From contig CALJUA010000065.1 of NCBI GenBank assembly GCA_937975715.1, positions 1-64,000 of the forward strand: a stretch of DNA of 64,000 nucleotides, in the 5' to 3' direction. The position numbers and the translations under genes were made by a program. A model generated the notes under the pieces. The model worked only from the letters and a program-made list of their open reading frames with translations. It was not told the DNA's origin and made no database searches. The stretch's first letter is position 1; every line of letters begins with the position of its first letter. Positions 31,329 to 40,104 of this stretch are shown in pieces. This DNA comes from an uncultured Candidatus Planktophila sp. GTDB taxonomy: Bacteria; Actinomycetota; Actinomycetes; Nanopelagicales; Nanopelagicaceae.

Positions 31329-32216
31329 ATGTCTAACCGCTTGAGCAGCTCGACCATCTTTGGTCTAGCTGTCATGTGGTTTGTCGGGGGAGGCATCTAT
31401 CCATTTCTCTCCCATGCGGCAAAGACAATCGATCCCATCAATATCGTCTTTATCCGGGCCTGGGGCGCAGCGCTGATTCTCTTTATCGCAGTATTAGTGA
31501 TGGCGCCGAAGTCATTTCGGCTATTGAAGTTTGATAAGAGCTTTATTCCCATCGTTATCTCATCAATGATGTACTCACCACTCTGCAGTATGACTTTGGC
31601 CTGGTCGAGCTCACGTGTGCCTGGAGCAATTACCGCGCTGATTTATTCCACTCTTCCGGCGATGTCGATCATCTTTATTGCGATGAAAGGTCAGCGACCA
31701 TCACCACTTGCCATTAGTGGCGTTGTTGTTGCATCGGTTGCAGTTATTTTTCTCATCGGAGCCCCACAGGGAAGTGTGCAGATCGCTGGAATTATCGGCG
31801 CCTTGATCTCTACATTTGCATGGTTTGCTGCAACAGAAATCTGGATTAAGTATGAGAGCGGCTACCCACTTATATTGGCCATCTTCTTGCAAGTATTTAT
31901 AGGCGCTGTCGGCACAACTATTGTGCACTTCTTCTCTCACACCGAAGGCGTTACCTCGAAAGACCTACTTAATCCGTCAATGATTTTTCTTGTTGTTGCT
32001 CTTGCTTCACAATATTGGGCGTATCTAGGAATCTCGCGTCGAGTCTCTCCGGCGTTGCTGACCTCATTTGCCTTCGTTAATCCATTGGTCGCTGGGGTAA
32101 TTGGCTACTTTGCCTTTGATCAGCACCTCGGTCCAGTGCAGTTGATTGCCGGTGCAATTCTCTTGGTAGGCATCTACCTGGTGGTGAAGAGCGAAACTAC
32201 ATCAGTAGATAGATAG
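31329..32216 (+). CDS. EamA/DMT-family transporter
   Basis: A 295-residue membrane protein with ten predicted helices in two EamA halves (GLAVMWFVGGGIYPFL..., and IAGIIGALISTFAWFAATEIW...). It likely exports or imports a small metabolite by secondary transport. It lies six bases after the hydroxyacid dehydrogenase, so it is probably the last gene of the catabolic operon. The substrate is unknown. Confidence 0.85.
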   Translation: MSNRLSSSTIFGLAVMWFVGGGIYPFLSHAAKTIDPINIVFIRAWGAALILFIAVLVMAPKSFRLLKFDKSFIPIVISSMMYSPLCSMTLAWSSSRVPGAITALIYSTLPAMSIIFIAMKGQRPSPLAISGVVVASVAVIFLIGAPQGSVQIAGIIGALISTFAWFAATEIWIKYESGYPLILAIFLQVFIGAVGTTIVHFFSHTEGVTSKDLLNPSMIFLVVALASQYWAYLGISRRVSPALLTSFAFVNPLVAGVIGYFAFDQHLGPVQLIAGAILLVGIYLVVKSETTSVDR

Positions 32217-32226
32217 AGTGCGCTCC

Positions 32227-34224
32227 ATGAGCGAGCTTTCAGCCCAGGTGCGTGCAGCGTTAGATGCTGCGGTATCGGCAATCGGCGGAAAGCCGCGCGA
32301 AGGTCAGATTGAGATGGCAGAGGCGGTTGCCAATGCGCTCACCGATCGCCACCACTTAATGGTGCAGGCAGGAACCGGAACCGGAAAGTCACTGGCCTAC
32401 TTAATTCCCGCGCTCGTTCATGGCCGCAAAGTCTTGGTAGCGACTGCGACGCTTGCACTGCAACGTCAATTAGTAGAACGCGATCTGCCGGCAGTTGTAC
32501 CAGCGTTGGAAAAACAACTAGGTCGCGAGATTACCTATGCCATTTACAAGGGCGTTGGAAATTACATCTGCTTAGCGAAGATGAATTCAGAGGAACCCGA
32601 TCCCGATGGCGAACTTCTGCTCGAGGCTTCTTATTTAGAGAAAGATGCCAAGCGACTTCATGCCTGGGCGCGCAGTAAAGATGTATCGGGAGATCGCGAT
32701 GATGCGCCAGAGGTTGATCGCCGAGTCTGGGCTGCAAATTCACTCTCCGGTCGTGAATGTGTCGGCGCTGATGCATGCGCCTATGGCTCACAGTGCTTTG
32801 CAGCAAAAGCTAAAGCAAAGGCCCAGGATGCTGATGTTGTCGTTACCAACCACACCTTGCTTGCTATCGAAATTGTTGATTCGCACCCAATCTTGCCCGA
32901 GCGCGATGCGGTAATTCTCGATGAGGCCCATGAATTTATGGATCGCACCACCCAAGCTGTTACCGAAGAGCTGACATCGGCTCGGGTGCAGCGTGCGGCT
33001 GCGATGGCTCGTAAATATATGCCGGGCAAGCTATCTGATGCTTTTACCAATGCAGCTGATTCTTTCCACGATGCGATGAATGATTATGGAGAAGATGTGA
33101 AAGGCGACTTCTCTAAGCAGGGTCGCTTGGAAGAGATTCCGCAATCACTGGAGCACCCAGTGCGCAAGGTGAAAGAGACTGCAACTTCGCTAGTGCAATC
33201 ACTGGCATCGGATGAAGAGATTTTGGATCCGGATGCACTCGCCGAGCGCGCTCGAGTCAAGGGTGCGGTGCAGGAAATTGCAACAACCGCTGGCAAATTG
33301 TTAAAGATGGGCGATACCCATGTGCTCTGGTACGAGCCAACTTTCTCAACGCTGCATTTAGCGCCGCTTTCGGTCTCGCATATCTTGCGCAGTAATTTAT
33401 TAACACAGAGCCCAGTGATTGCAACCTCAGCAACTCTTACTGTGGGCAATGGTTTTGATGCAATGGCTAAGAGCATCGGCTTTGTTGTTGGAAATGAAGC
33501 AGATGAAGAAGTCGATAGCGATGAGATCGATCCCGGCAATGTGCAGTTCTTAGATGTGGGATCGCCTTTTGATTTTGCTAATCAAGGAATGTTGTATCTA
33601 CCGAAGCATCTGCCAGAACCCACCCGTGATGGCACATCGCCGCAGGTATTGGAAGAACTGGGTGAATTAATTGATGCTGCCGGTGGCCGCACACTTGCCC
33701 TCTTTAGTTCGTGGCGTGGAGTTGAAGCAGCCGATGCCCACCTTCGAAAAGTCTTAGCCGAACGCCCTATTTCAATCATTACCCAGAAGCGCGGCGATGC
33801 AGTTGCACCACTGGTCGAACGTTTTGCAAAAGATGAAACATCAGTCTTACTTGGAACGATGTCGTTATGGCAAGGCGTAGATGTGCCCGGTAATTCATGC
33901 ATTCTCGTTGTCATCGATCGCTTGCCATTTCCACGACCAGATGAGCCAGTACTTGCTGCGCGATCAGCGCTTGCTGATAACTCTGGTGGAAGCGGTTTTA
34001 TGCAGGTCTCTGTTCCGCGCGCAGCGCTCTTGCTGGCGCAGGGGGCTGGTCGATTGATTAGAAGTATCGATGACCGCGGTGTGGTGGCCATCATGGATTC
34101 GCGCATTGTGACCAAACGCTATGGAAATATCTTGCTCAACTCTATGCCGCCACTCTGGCGCACCAACGATAAGCAGGTGGTGCGAGACTCACTGAGCAGG
34201 TTGGCAAAGAGCATGGAAGAATAA
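32227..34224 (+). CDS. DinG/YoaA-type XPD-like ATP-dependent DNA helicase
   Basis: A 665-residue superfamily 2 helicase. Walker A is GTGTGKSLAYLIPAL (about 55-69); the DEAH box is ILDEAHEF. Four cysteines that could hold a 4Fe-4S cluster lie between them (C in YICLAKM, then three within GRECVGADACAYGSQC). Motif VI is QGAGRLIRS. The HAS motif-like MSLWQGVDVPG is also present. Such helicases unwind damaged or structured DNA, including R-loops. ATG 32227 was chosen over GTG 32218. It is followed five bases later by a TetR regulator. Confidence 0.9.
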   Translation: MSELSAQVRAALDAAVSAIGGKPREGQIEMAEAVANALTDRHHLMVQAGTGTGKSLAYLIPALVHGRKVLVATATLALQRQLVERDLPAVVPALEKQLGREITYAIYKGVGNYICLAKMNSEEPDPDGELLLEASYLEKDAKRLHAWARSKDVSGDRDDAPEVDRRVWAANSLSGRECVGADACAYGSQCFAAKAKAKAQDADVVVTNHTLLAIEIVDSHPILPERDAVILDEAHEFMDRTTQAVTEELTSARVQRAAAMARKYMPGKLSDAFTNAADSFHDAMNDYGEDVKGDFSKQGRLEEIPQSLEHPVRKVKETATSLVQSLASDEEILDPDALAERARVKGAVQEIATTAGKLLKMGDTHVLWYEPTFSTLHLAPLSVSHILRSNLLTQSPVIATSATLTVGNGFDAMAKSIGFVVGNEADEEVDSDEIDPGNVQFLDVGSPFDFANQGMLYLPKHLPEPTRDGTSPQVLEELGELIDAAGGRTLALFSSWRGVEAADAHLRKVLAERPISIITQKRGDAVAPLVERFAKDETSVLLGTMSLWQGVDVPGNSCILVVIDRLPFPRPDEPVLAARSALADNSGGSGFMQVSVPRAALLLAQGAGRLIRSIDDRGVVAIMDSRIVTKRYGNILLNSMPPLWRTNDKQVVRDSLSRLAKSMEE

Positions 34225-34228
34225 ATCT

Positions 34229-34813
34229 ATGCCTCGCATCACCACGCCCAACCTTGCTAGCCACCGTGATTGGCGACGTAGTCAGCTCATTGATGCAGCT
34301 GCGGCGATCGCTCTCGAATCAGGTGGCGAGGCAATTTCTGTCGCAGCTGTTGCTGCGCGCGCTGGCTTATCGCGTACATCGGTCTATGAATACTTTGCTA
34401 GCAGCGCGGATTTAGCTGCCGATCTAGTGATTGAAGAATTAGAGAGTTTTGCTCAGGCGCTGGAAGTGGCGACAGTCGACATCGTCGACCCATCGGAATC
34501 TGTTGAACGATGGATTGAGGCTTCATTGCAATACATTGCAGATGGACGCCACTTACTGGCGAAAGCTCTCAATGCAGTGGATTTACCCCGTAATCGCGCT
34601 GCCGCAATTGGAGCAGCTCACCGAGCCCTACTTTCACCTCTGACGAGAAAATTAGAAGAGATGGGTATTGATCAGATTGATTTCGCGCTCTCGATGATTC
34701 AGAGCACCACCGATAGCGCTTCAAAAAGAATTGAAAGTGGCGACGATGCAGAACAAGTGATTGCTAAGACCACTTCATTCTGCATCGCCGGACTTTCAGC
34801 GTTGACTCGCTAA
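34229..34813 (+). CDS. TetR-family transcriptional regulator
   Basis: A 194-residue regulator. The N-terminal helix-turn-helix is typical: RSQLIDAAAAIALESGGEAIS, VAARAGLSRTSVYEYFASSADL. The helical ligand domain has no recognisable ligand signature. It follows the DinG-like helicase by five bases, so is probably translated from the same message. Its targets are not evident. Confidence 0.88.
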   Translation: MPRITTPNLASHRDWRRSQLIDAAAAIALESGGEAISVAAVAARAGLSRTSVYEYFASSADLAADLVIEELESFAQALEVATVDIVDPSESVERWIEASLQYIADGRHLLAKALNAVDLPRNRAAAIGAAHRALLSPLTRKLEEMGIDQIDFALSMIQSTTDSASKRIESGDDAEQVIAKTTSFCIAGLSALTR

Positions 34814-35779
34814 TTACTTATTCTTTACCTTAATTACCTTATGGAGCGCGCTCCACATTCCAGCCTTCTCATCGGCATGAGCGGTCAAAGTACATGGACC
34901 CTTTACCTCAACCACATTAAGTTCAACCCGGCAATTCTTTGAATTAGAGGAGTACTTCACTTCGCTACCGAAGTTAGTTGCTGCGGGGAGCGCTTTTGTC
35001 TTTCCTTTAGCAATGGTGAGTGCTGATAAGGAAATTTTCTGAGTTCCCGGAACAAGTACGAATGGGAAGTTTCCTGATGCTGCAGCTGTCGTAGCTGATG
35101 CAACGGTTGCGTACGCCAGCGCACATTGACCACTGCCCTTAAGTGCGGTCAATACGCCATTGGAATAGGTGCAATCAGGGGTAAGTGATGTCAGATTTAC
35201 GGCGGCACCAGACTTTGCAGTCGCAACAATCTTTGCATCGGCGCGATATGCCAAATTGCGTGGAACGTTGCGAACTAGTGGGGTTCCATTAAGCGTTACC
35301 GTGATTTCATCTGCAGCTAGTGCTGGCGCTGAAGATCCCTGCTTGAATGAGATTGGCATGAACTTATCTTCAGATGTATCTGTCGCTGCAGTGTGATCTA
35401 GTCGGAAGAAGAGTCCACATTGAACTTGAGTACAGTCCACAGTGACGCCCTTGCCGACGATTGAGCCCGCTACCTTGATAGCAATCGCACCAGTCGGACT
35501 TGTGGTGCCTTGTCCGCCAGAACCTGATACCCAGAGCTGGATTGTGTCGCTGCATGTTGCTGGGCGAGCATTTCCCACAGGAGAAACGCACTGCTGAATG
35601 TACATACCCGCCTTAGTTGGAAACTTAGTGAAGCCGCCATTGATGGTGGCGCCAGCCGGATCGAGATTTGTTAGCGGACTGCTAGCAAAGACGAAGGTCT
35701 CTGCCTGTGCAGGAGCGATAGAACCAAGTGAAGCAATCGCGATGGTCACTGCGGTGATAATCGAGCGTTTTCTCATCAT
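34814..35779 (-). CDS. Secreted protein with a paired-cysteine (neocarzinostatin-like) domain
   Basis: A 321-residue exported protein. Signal peptide about 1-26 (MMRKRS..., ending PAQAE). The first half has two cysteine pairs, C-x11-C in QQCVSPVGNARPATCSD and C-x4-C in VDCTQVQCGL, followed by FFRLDHTAATDTSEDKFMPISF. This arrangement is shared with the gene at 35800-36276 and resembles the two disulphides of neocarzinostatin-like beta-sandwiches. The second half is a bacterial Ig-like region with another Cys pair. The secreted neighbour and the haem/iron-type importer nearby suggest binding of a small ligand, perhaps haem or a chelate (inference). Confidence 0.6.
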   Translation of the reverse strand: MMRKRSIITAVTIAIASLGSIAPAQAETFVFASSPLTNLDPAGATINGGFTKFPTKAGMYIQQCVSPVGNARPATCSDTIQLWVSGSGGQGTTSPTGAIAIKVAGSIVGKGVTVDCTQVQCGLFFRLDHTAATDTSEDKFMPISFKQGSSAPALAADEITVTLNGTPLVRNVPRNLAYRADAKIVATAKSGAAVNLTSLTPDCTYSNGVLTALKGSGQCALAYATVASATTAAASGNFPFVLVPGTQKISLSALTIAKGKTKALPAATNFGSEVKYSSNSKNCRVELNVVEVKGPCTLTAHADEKAGMWSALHKVIKVKNK

Positions 35780-35799
35780 CTTCCTTTGTTTGAAGTGGG

Positions 35800-36276
35800 C
35801 TACTTGATTGTGATGGGGATAAAGATGTCGTGGGTGCGATCGCCTTCATGGAGGTGATCTGATCTGACTGTGATTGCACATTTAACTTTTCGGCAATCGA
35901 ACTTTCCAATGGTTTTAGTTACTGAGACTTTCTCGCTAAAGCGACCACCGGGGGTAAATGGAATTGCCAGCCCGATTCCATAGGGAGGGGGATTGGATGA
36001 GATCCAATAGGAAGCATCTCCCATTCCGCTCTTATTAACGCCACCACCACATGGAGATGGAAGTGAGCTTTTCTTCGGCATCACGCAATAAGCAAGATAG
36101 ATTCCAACAGTCTCATCAAAATTTTTTCCGGTAACGGTAACAACGCTGTTCTTGGTGAATTTGCTCTTCGAAATCGAAATCGAGGCGCCATTTGCACTTG
36201 TTGCAGAAATCGCTGCATGCGCAGAGCTAGGCAGGGCGATTGAGAGCACCAGCGCAATGACTATCGTGCGAATCAT
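35800..36276 (-). CDS. Small secreted protein with the same paired-cysteine domain
   Basis: A 158-residue exported protein: signal peptide about 1-22 (IVIALVLSIALPSSAHAA), then a beta-rich domain. Cysteine pairs are C-x12-C in YCVMPKKSSLPSPCGG and C-x4-C in FDCRKVKCAI, followed by TVRSDHLHEGDRTHDIFIPI. The last block corresponds to the same block in the neighbouring protein (R-x-DH..., then F-x-PI), so the two share one domain. It starts SISISKSKFTKNSVVTVTG, an Ig-like opening typical of neocarzinostatin-type folds. It lies 20 bp upstream of the larger protein and is divergent from the binding lipoprotein gene at 36361. Confidence 0.6.
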   Translation of the reverse strand: MIRTIVIALVLSIALPSSAHAAISATSANGASISISKSKFTKNSVVTVTGKNFDETVGIYLAYCVMPKKSSLPSPCGGGVNKSGMGDASYWISSNPPPYGIGLAIPFTPGGRFSEKVSVTKTIGKFDCRKVKCAITVRSDHLHEGDRTHDIFIPITIK

Positions 36277-36360
36277 GGCTTAAGGCTAAAGAGAGTATCG
36301 ACGCCGCTTATCCGACAACACGTGGCAATCTGTCGGCATCTTCTCTGCCAGAATGCACGC

Positions 36361-37275
36361 ATGCGAGCATGGAGAATCACCGCTGTAGTGATTGCCCTCA
36401 CTTTTCTCTCGAGTTGCGCAGCGCAACAAAAATCCGCGATTGAGATTGCAAGTGGTGATGTCACTAGCAGTTCCGTGACCACCTCTACTCTTTCTAAGTA
36501 TTCGAAAGTTGTAGCACTGGCAAATGGATCGGCCGAGATTATTGATTCGCTTGGTTTGAAGAAGATTTTGATTGGTCGAGATATTGCAAGCACTGATGAA
36601 TCGCTTGCGAGCGTGCCGGTAGTTACCTCGGGTCATCAAGTAATTGCAGAGAAAATCATCTCGCTTAATCCAGATCTAGTTTTGATTGATTCTTCTGTGG
36701 GTCCTATTCAAGCGCTCAACGCGATTCGAAAGGCTGGCATCAGGGTCGAGAGCATCTACGAGGTCTGGACTGTCGGCGCAATTACTTCCAAGGTGAAGCA
36801 GATTGCGCAGATTCTCGGCGTTTCCAGTGCAGGCGAAGCTCTGGCTAGTGAAATCAATAAGTCAATTACTGCGGCAACTTCTGAAGTTGCAGGCAAGCCT
36901 CGGGTGGCATTCCTATATTTGCGTGGCGGAAATTCGATTTATCTCCTCGGTGGCAAAGGGTCGGGCGCTGATTCAATTCTGCAAACACTCGGTGCGATTG
37001 ATGTGGGCGCGGTTGCAGGGTCTAGGCCCTTTGCTGCGCTTACCAGCGAATCATTGATTGGAAAAGATCCCGAAGTTATTCTGGTGATGTCAAAGGGATT
37101 GGAATCTGTCGGCGGTGTCGATGGATTGGTGAAGTTGCCGGGCATTGCTCAGACATCCGCCGGTAAATCAGAACGCGTCATCGCAGTAGATGATTCGCTA
37201 CTACTTTCCTTTGGACCGCGCACGCCATCGATGTTGTTAAAACTTGCCGCGGCGCTGAATGAGGTGCGCAAATGA
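36361..37275 (+). CDS. Haem/iron ABC importer binding lipoprotein (HmuT-like)
   Basis: A 304-residue class III binding protein. The N-terminus is a lipoprotein signal with lipobox LSSC (C19). The mature part has KVVALANGSAEIIDSLGL, LIGRDIASTD and SLNPDLVLIDSSVGP, the pattern of HmuT/ChuT/BtuF-like haem, siderophore or cobalamin binders. ATG 36361 gives a proper signal. Its stop overlaps the permease start (ATGA). Haem-type specificity is inferred from resemblance to HmuT; ferric chelates or B12 are alternatives, and B12 would suit the cobalamin-dependent NrdJ. Confidence 0.82.
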   Translation: MRAWRITAVVIALTFLSSCAAQQKSAIEIASGDVTSSSVTTSTLSKYSKVVALANGSAEIIDSLGLKKILIGRDIASTDESLASVPVVTSGHQVIAEKIISLNPDLVLIDSSVGPIQALNAIRKAGIRVESIYEVWTVGAITSKVKQIAQILGVSSAGEALASEINKSITAATSEVAGKPRVAFLYLRGGNSIYLLGGKGSGADSILQTLGAIDVGAVAGSRPFAALTSESLIGKDPEVILVMSKGLESVGGVDGLVKLPGIAQTSAGKSERVIAVDDSLLLSFGPRTPSMLLKLAAALNEVRK

Positions 37276-38258
37276 TGGGCGTAAAAGCACGCCGTATTCT
37301 CTTGCTCGCAATTCTTATTGGAATCGCCCTGCTCACTGTGGCGGGACTAGCTCTGGGAAGTGCGACCGTGCAAAATCTCTGGCAGGTTATTGCTCATCCA
37401 TGGGGTGCAGGGCCGGGGCACGAAATTGTCTGGGGAATTCGCTTTCCTCGAATCCTGAGTGCGCTCTTGGTCGGAATGGCGCTCGGTGTCGCCGGCGCGC
37501 TGGCACAATCGGCAACAAATAGCCCACTTGCAGACCCTGCAATTATTGGAACAGCAGCTGGTGCAAGCATCGGTGCCGCGCTAGGAATAGTTCTTAATCT
37601 CGCTTTAGTCGGAACAGTCCCGATCGCAATTGCTGCAACTATCGGTGCGCTACTTGCCTCAGTCATTACCTTCTCAGTGGCAAAGGGATCAATTCAGTTA
37701 ATCATTACTGGAATCGCTACTTCATCGCTATTGACTGCGATTTCAGGTTTGATCATTTCAATTGGAAATCGCCCGGATGCGCGTTCCATTTCATTCTGGT
37801 CACTCGGTTCTTTTGCCCTGACAAATATGGAGATGGTGAAGGTTCTTGCTCCTGTTGTTCTGATTGCATCCGTTGCTGGTTGGCTTTACTCGCAGAGTAT
37901 GGATCTACTTGTATTAGGCGATAGGGAAGTGCGCCACCTGGGCAAGAACCCGGATCAATTGCGTTTTATAGCTTTTATATTCATCTCGATTCTGATCGGC
38001 GTATCTGTAAGTTCAGTTGGTTCAATTGCATTTATTGCACTTGCCGCACCGCACATCACTCGATACCTGATCGGACCTACTAATCGCCCGCTAGTCATTG
38101 GCTCTGCTGTCATTGGCGCTGGATTGTTGTTGCTATCAGATATTGCAGCCCGCACGATTGCTGCTCCCAATGAGCTGCCTATCGGCTTAATTACCTCGCT
38201 GATCGGAGCACCGATATTGATTATCGTGCTCAAGCGAAGTCGTGGAGTCTGGCAATGA
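37272..38258 (+). CDS. FecCD-type ABC importer permease (HmuU-like)
   Basis: A 328-residue permease with about ten membrane helices. Diagnostic FecCD blocks include IRFPRILSALLVGMALGVAGALAQ, NSPLADPAIIGTAAGASIG, and SVGSIAFIALAAPHITR (coupling helix region). It forms a homodimer that passes iron chelates, haem or cobalamin through the membrane. Four-base overlaps with both neighbours indicate a coupled three-gene operon. Confidence 0.9.
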   Translation: MMGVKARRILLLAILIGIALLTVAGLALGSATVQNLWQVIAHPWGAGPGHEIVWGIRFPRILSALLVGMALGVAGALAQSATNSPLADPAIIGTAAGASIGAALGIVLNLALVGTVPIAIAATIGALLASVITFSVAKGSIQLIITGIATSSLLTAISGLIISIGNRPDARSISFWSLGSFALTNMEMVKVLAPVVLIASVAGWLYSQSMDLLVLGDREVRHLGKNPDQLRFIAFIFISILIGVSVSSVGSIAFIALAAPHITRYLIGPTNRPLVIGSAVIGAGLLLLSDIAARTIAAPNELPIGLITSLIGAPILIIVLKRSRGVWQ

Positions 38259-38863
38259 TTGAGATTCGCGATTTGGTAGTCGGCTACGAGGGAAAGACTG
38301 TGGTCGATGGATTCACGGCCACAATAAAGAAAGGTTCTATTACCGCCATCATCGGTCGAAATGGCGCTGGAAAATCTACGCTGCTATCAGCTATCGCCGG
38401 AGATATCGAAATTATCAGCGGAGAGATTGAGATTAACTCGCGATCCATCAAGGATTACTCGTTGGCTGATATTTCTCAGACTCTCTCACTGGCACAGCAG
38501 AGCCACAGCTACTGGATGAGCTATTCAGTCCAAGAGATTATCTGGTTGGGTCACGATGCAGTTTCGAAGGCGAGATTTGATTATCTTTCACGCGAACTTC
38601 AGTTGGGTGAATTTCTTAGACAGCCGATTACCGCACTTTCTGGTGGTCAACTGCAGCGAGTCGAGATTGCCCGTTCGTTGATGCGCGATGTGCCGCTGGT
38701 GCTGCTCGATGAACCATTTGCTTCTCAAGACTTAGCATCGGTTGAACGCATTACCCGATTAATCCAAAACGAACGAGATTCGGGAAGAACATTTGTGATT
38801 GTCACACACTCTCGCGAAGAAGATCTTCGGTGGTGTGATCAGATTATTAATCTTGGACTTTAG
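38255..38863 (+). CDS. FecE/HmuV-type ABC importer ATPase
   Basis: A 202-residue ABC ATPase, shorter than the usual 250-260 because the C-terminal end is trimmed. Walker A GRNGAGKST, signature LSGGQLQRVE, Walker B LVLLDEPFASQD and H-loop VTHSREE are all present, so it should be active. It completes the importer with the two preceding genes. Its stop overlaps the convergent Nudix gene by four bases. Confidence 0.88.
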   Translation: MIEIRDLVVGYEGKTVVDGFTATIKKGSITAIIGRNGAGKSTLLSAIAGDIEIISGEIEINSRSIKDYSLADISQTLSLAQQSHSYWMSYSVQEIIWLGHDAVSKARFDYLSRELQLGEFLRQPITALSGGQLQRVEIARSLMRDVPLVLLDEPFASQDLASVERITRLIQNERDSGRTFVIVTHSREEDLRWCDQIINLGL

Positions 38864-39330
38864 ATAGCGCGTTCAATCGCATCTTCTGCGGCTAGTCGTA
38901 GTGCCGGCCAACTACTGGCAAAACTCGGATGGAGCGGTAGACGCGTAACATCATCGAATTTCACCCATCGAACTTCATGTGATTCCTCATTGAGTTCGTG
39001 ACCTTCTAGATTATTTGAAGCAATCGCAATGACGGTGCTGTAGCTCCAGCCGCCGTGATCATCGGTAAATGTTGTTAAGGCAGTGACATCATCGGGATTG
39101 ATTCCGGTCTCTTCGTGAGCTTCACGAAGTGCTGCTTCCACAATACTTTCATGTGAGTCGCGAGCGCCTCCCGGTATGCCCCAAGTGTCACCGTTATGAA
39201 CCCACGGTGCACGGTGCTGAAGAAAGATGGCACCATCGCGGATCAGAAGGATTCCGGCTGCGCCATGCTTGCCCCAATGTTTTGAGCCGCAGGTGCATTC
39301 AATCCACCCATCACCATCGCGCGCCGCCAT
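38860..39330 (-). CDS. Nudix hydrolase
   Basis: A 156-residue Nudix protein. The Nudix box is complete: GG...ESIVEAALREAHEETGI, matching G-x5-E-x7-R-E-U-x-E-E-x-G-U. It hydrolyses a nucleoside diphosphate linked to another group (damaged NTP, ADP-ribose or similar). The N-terminal CTCGSKHWGKHG may be a small metal-binding lead. ATG 39330 was preferred because the frame upstream codes implausible residues. The target is unknown. Confidence 0.85.
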   Translation of the reverse strand: MAARDGDGWIECTCGSKHWGKHGAAGILLIRDGAIFLQHRAPWVHNGDTWGIPGGARDSHESIVEAALREAHEETGINPDDVTALTTFTDDHGGWSYSTVIAIASNNLEGHELNEESHEVRWVKFDDVTRLPLHPSFASSWPALRLAAEDAIERAI

Positions 39331-39399
39331 GGTTCTAGCGTATCCACAGAGGCGAAAAGAGCAATCTAGAAATCGCTGCCCAATATCTAATCTGCGGCG

Positions 39400-40098
39400 A
39401 TGAAACGCATCTTCTCCATCATTCCTATAACTCTTCTCATCACAGCACCCGTCGCCACTGCCGCTGATTGCACAGTTAAGGCCTGTATTGATGTCTATAC
39501 CCAAGATGGCCATATCGTCATTGAGGGACGCAAGGGGAGTGGCCCGAAATCAACTAAGGCTGCTGCTCCTCGTCCGAAAGCAACAAAGAAAGCTCTTGCT
39601 CCAAAACCTAAGAGCACAATTGCCGCAAAGCCAGTTGCACGCAAACCACGTATGAAAGCGGTGCCAAAAAAAGTTTCACAGGCTACCTCGTTGGAAGATA
39701 AGTTGATTGAATCAATTCCGACCGCCGGAATTTCATATCAACCATCGTTCTCGCCGCTGGTTCAGACTCCGGTTTATTTCTGGTCTGACATTCCAACGCT
39801 TGTCACCAAGAAAGTTGAAATTGTGGGCGAGTTAGTCAATGTCCGACTCCGCCCCACATTTATCTGGCATTACGGAGATGGCGTTGTCTATGCAACTCGT
39901 GAAGTCGGCGCCGCTTATCCCGAGGGAAAGATTCAACATACATATTCCAAACCTGGTCACTACCTCATCGAGCTCATCACGCGCTGGGATGGCGAATTCA
40001 CCGTAGATGGCGTCACTGCTCATATTCCAGGCGAGATCACGACCGTTTCGGTCCTTCCTATCACCGTTGTTGCTGCACCTATCCGTTTTATGAATTGA
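39400..40098 (+). CDS. Secreted protein with a PKD-like domain
   Basis: A 232-residue protein with a signal peptide (about 1-22, MKRIFSIIPITLLITAPVAT). A Lys/Ala/Pro-rich linker (about 45-90) follows. A beta domain comes near the C-terminus: LRPTFIWHYGDGVVYATREVG and then IQHTYSKPGHYLIELITRW, which has the W.YGDG...H.Y..PG.Y pattern of PKD domains. Such domains mediate protein or carbohydrate contacts on the cell surface. It stands six bases before the DUF4192 gene. No partner is identified. Confidence 0.7.
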   Translation: MKRIFSIIPITLLITAPVATAADCTVKACIDVYTQDGHIVIEGRKGSGPKSTKAAAPRPKATKKALAPKPKSTIAAKPVARKPRMKAVPKKVSQATSLEDKLIESIPTAGISYQPSFSPLVQTPVYFWSDIPTLVTKKVEIVGELVNVRLRPTFIWHYGDGVVYATREVGAAYPEGKIQHTYSKPGHYLIELITRWDGEFTVDGVTAHIPGEITTVSVLPITVVAAPIRFMN

Positions 40099-40104
40099 GG
40101 AGCC

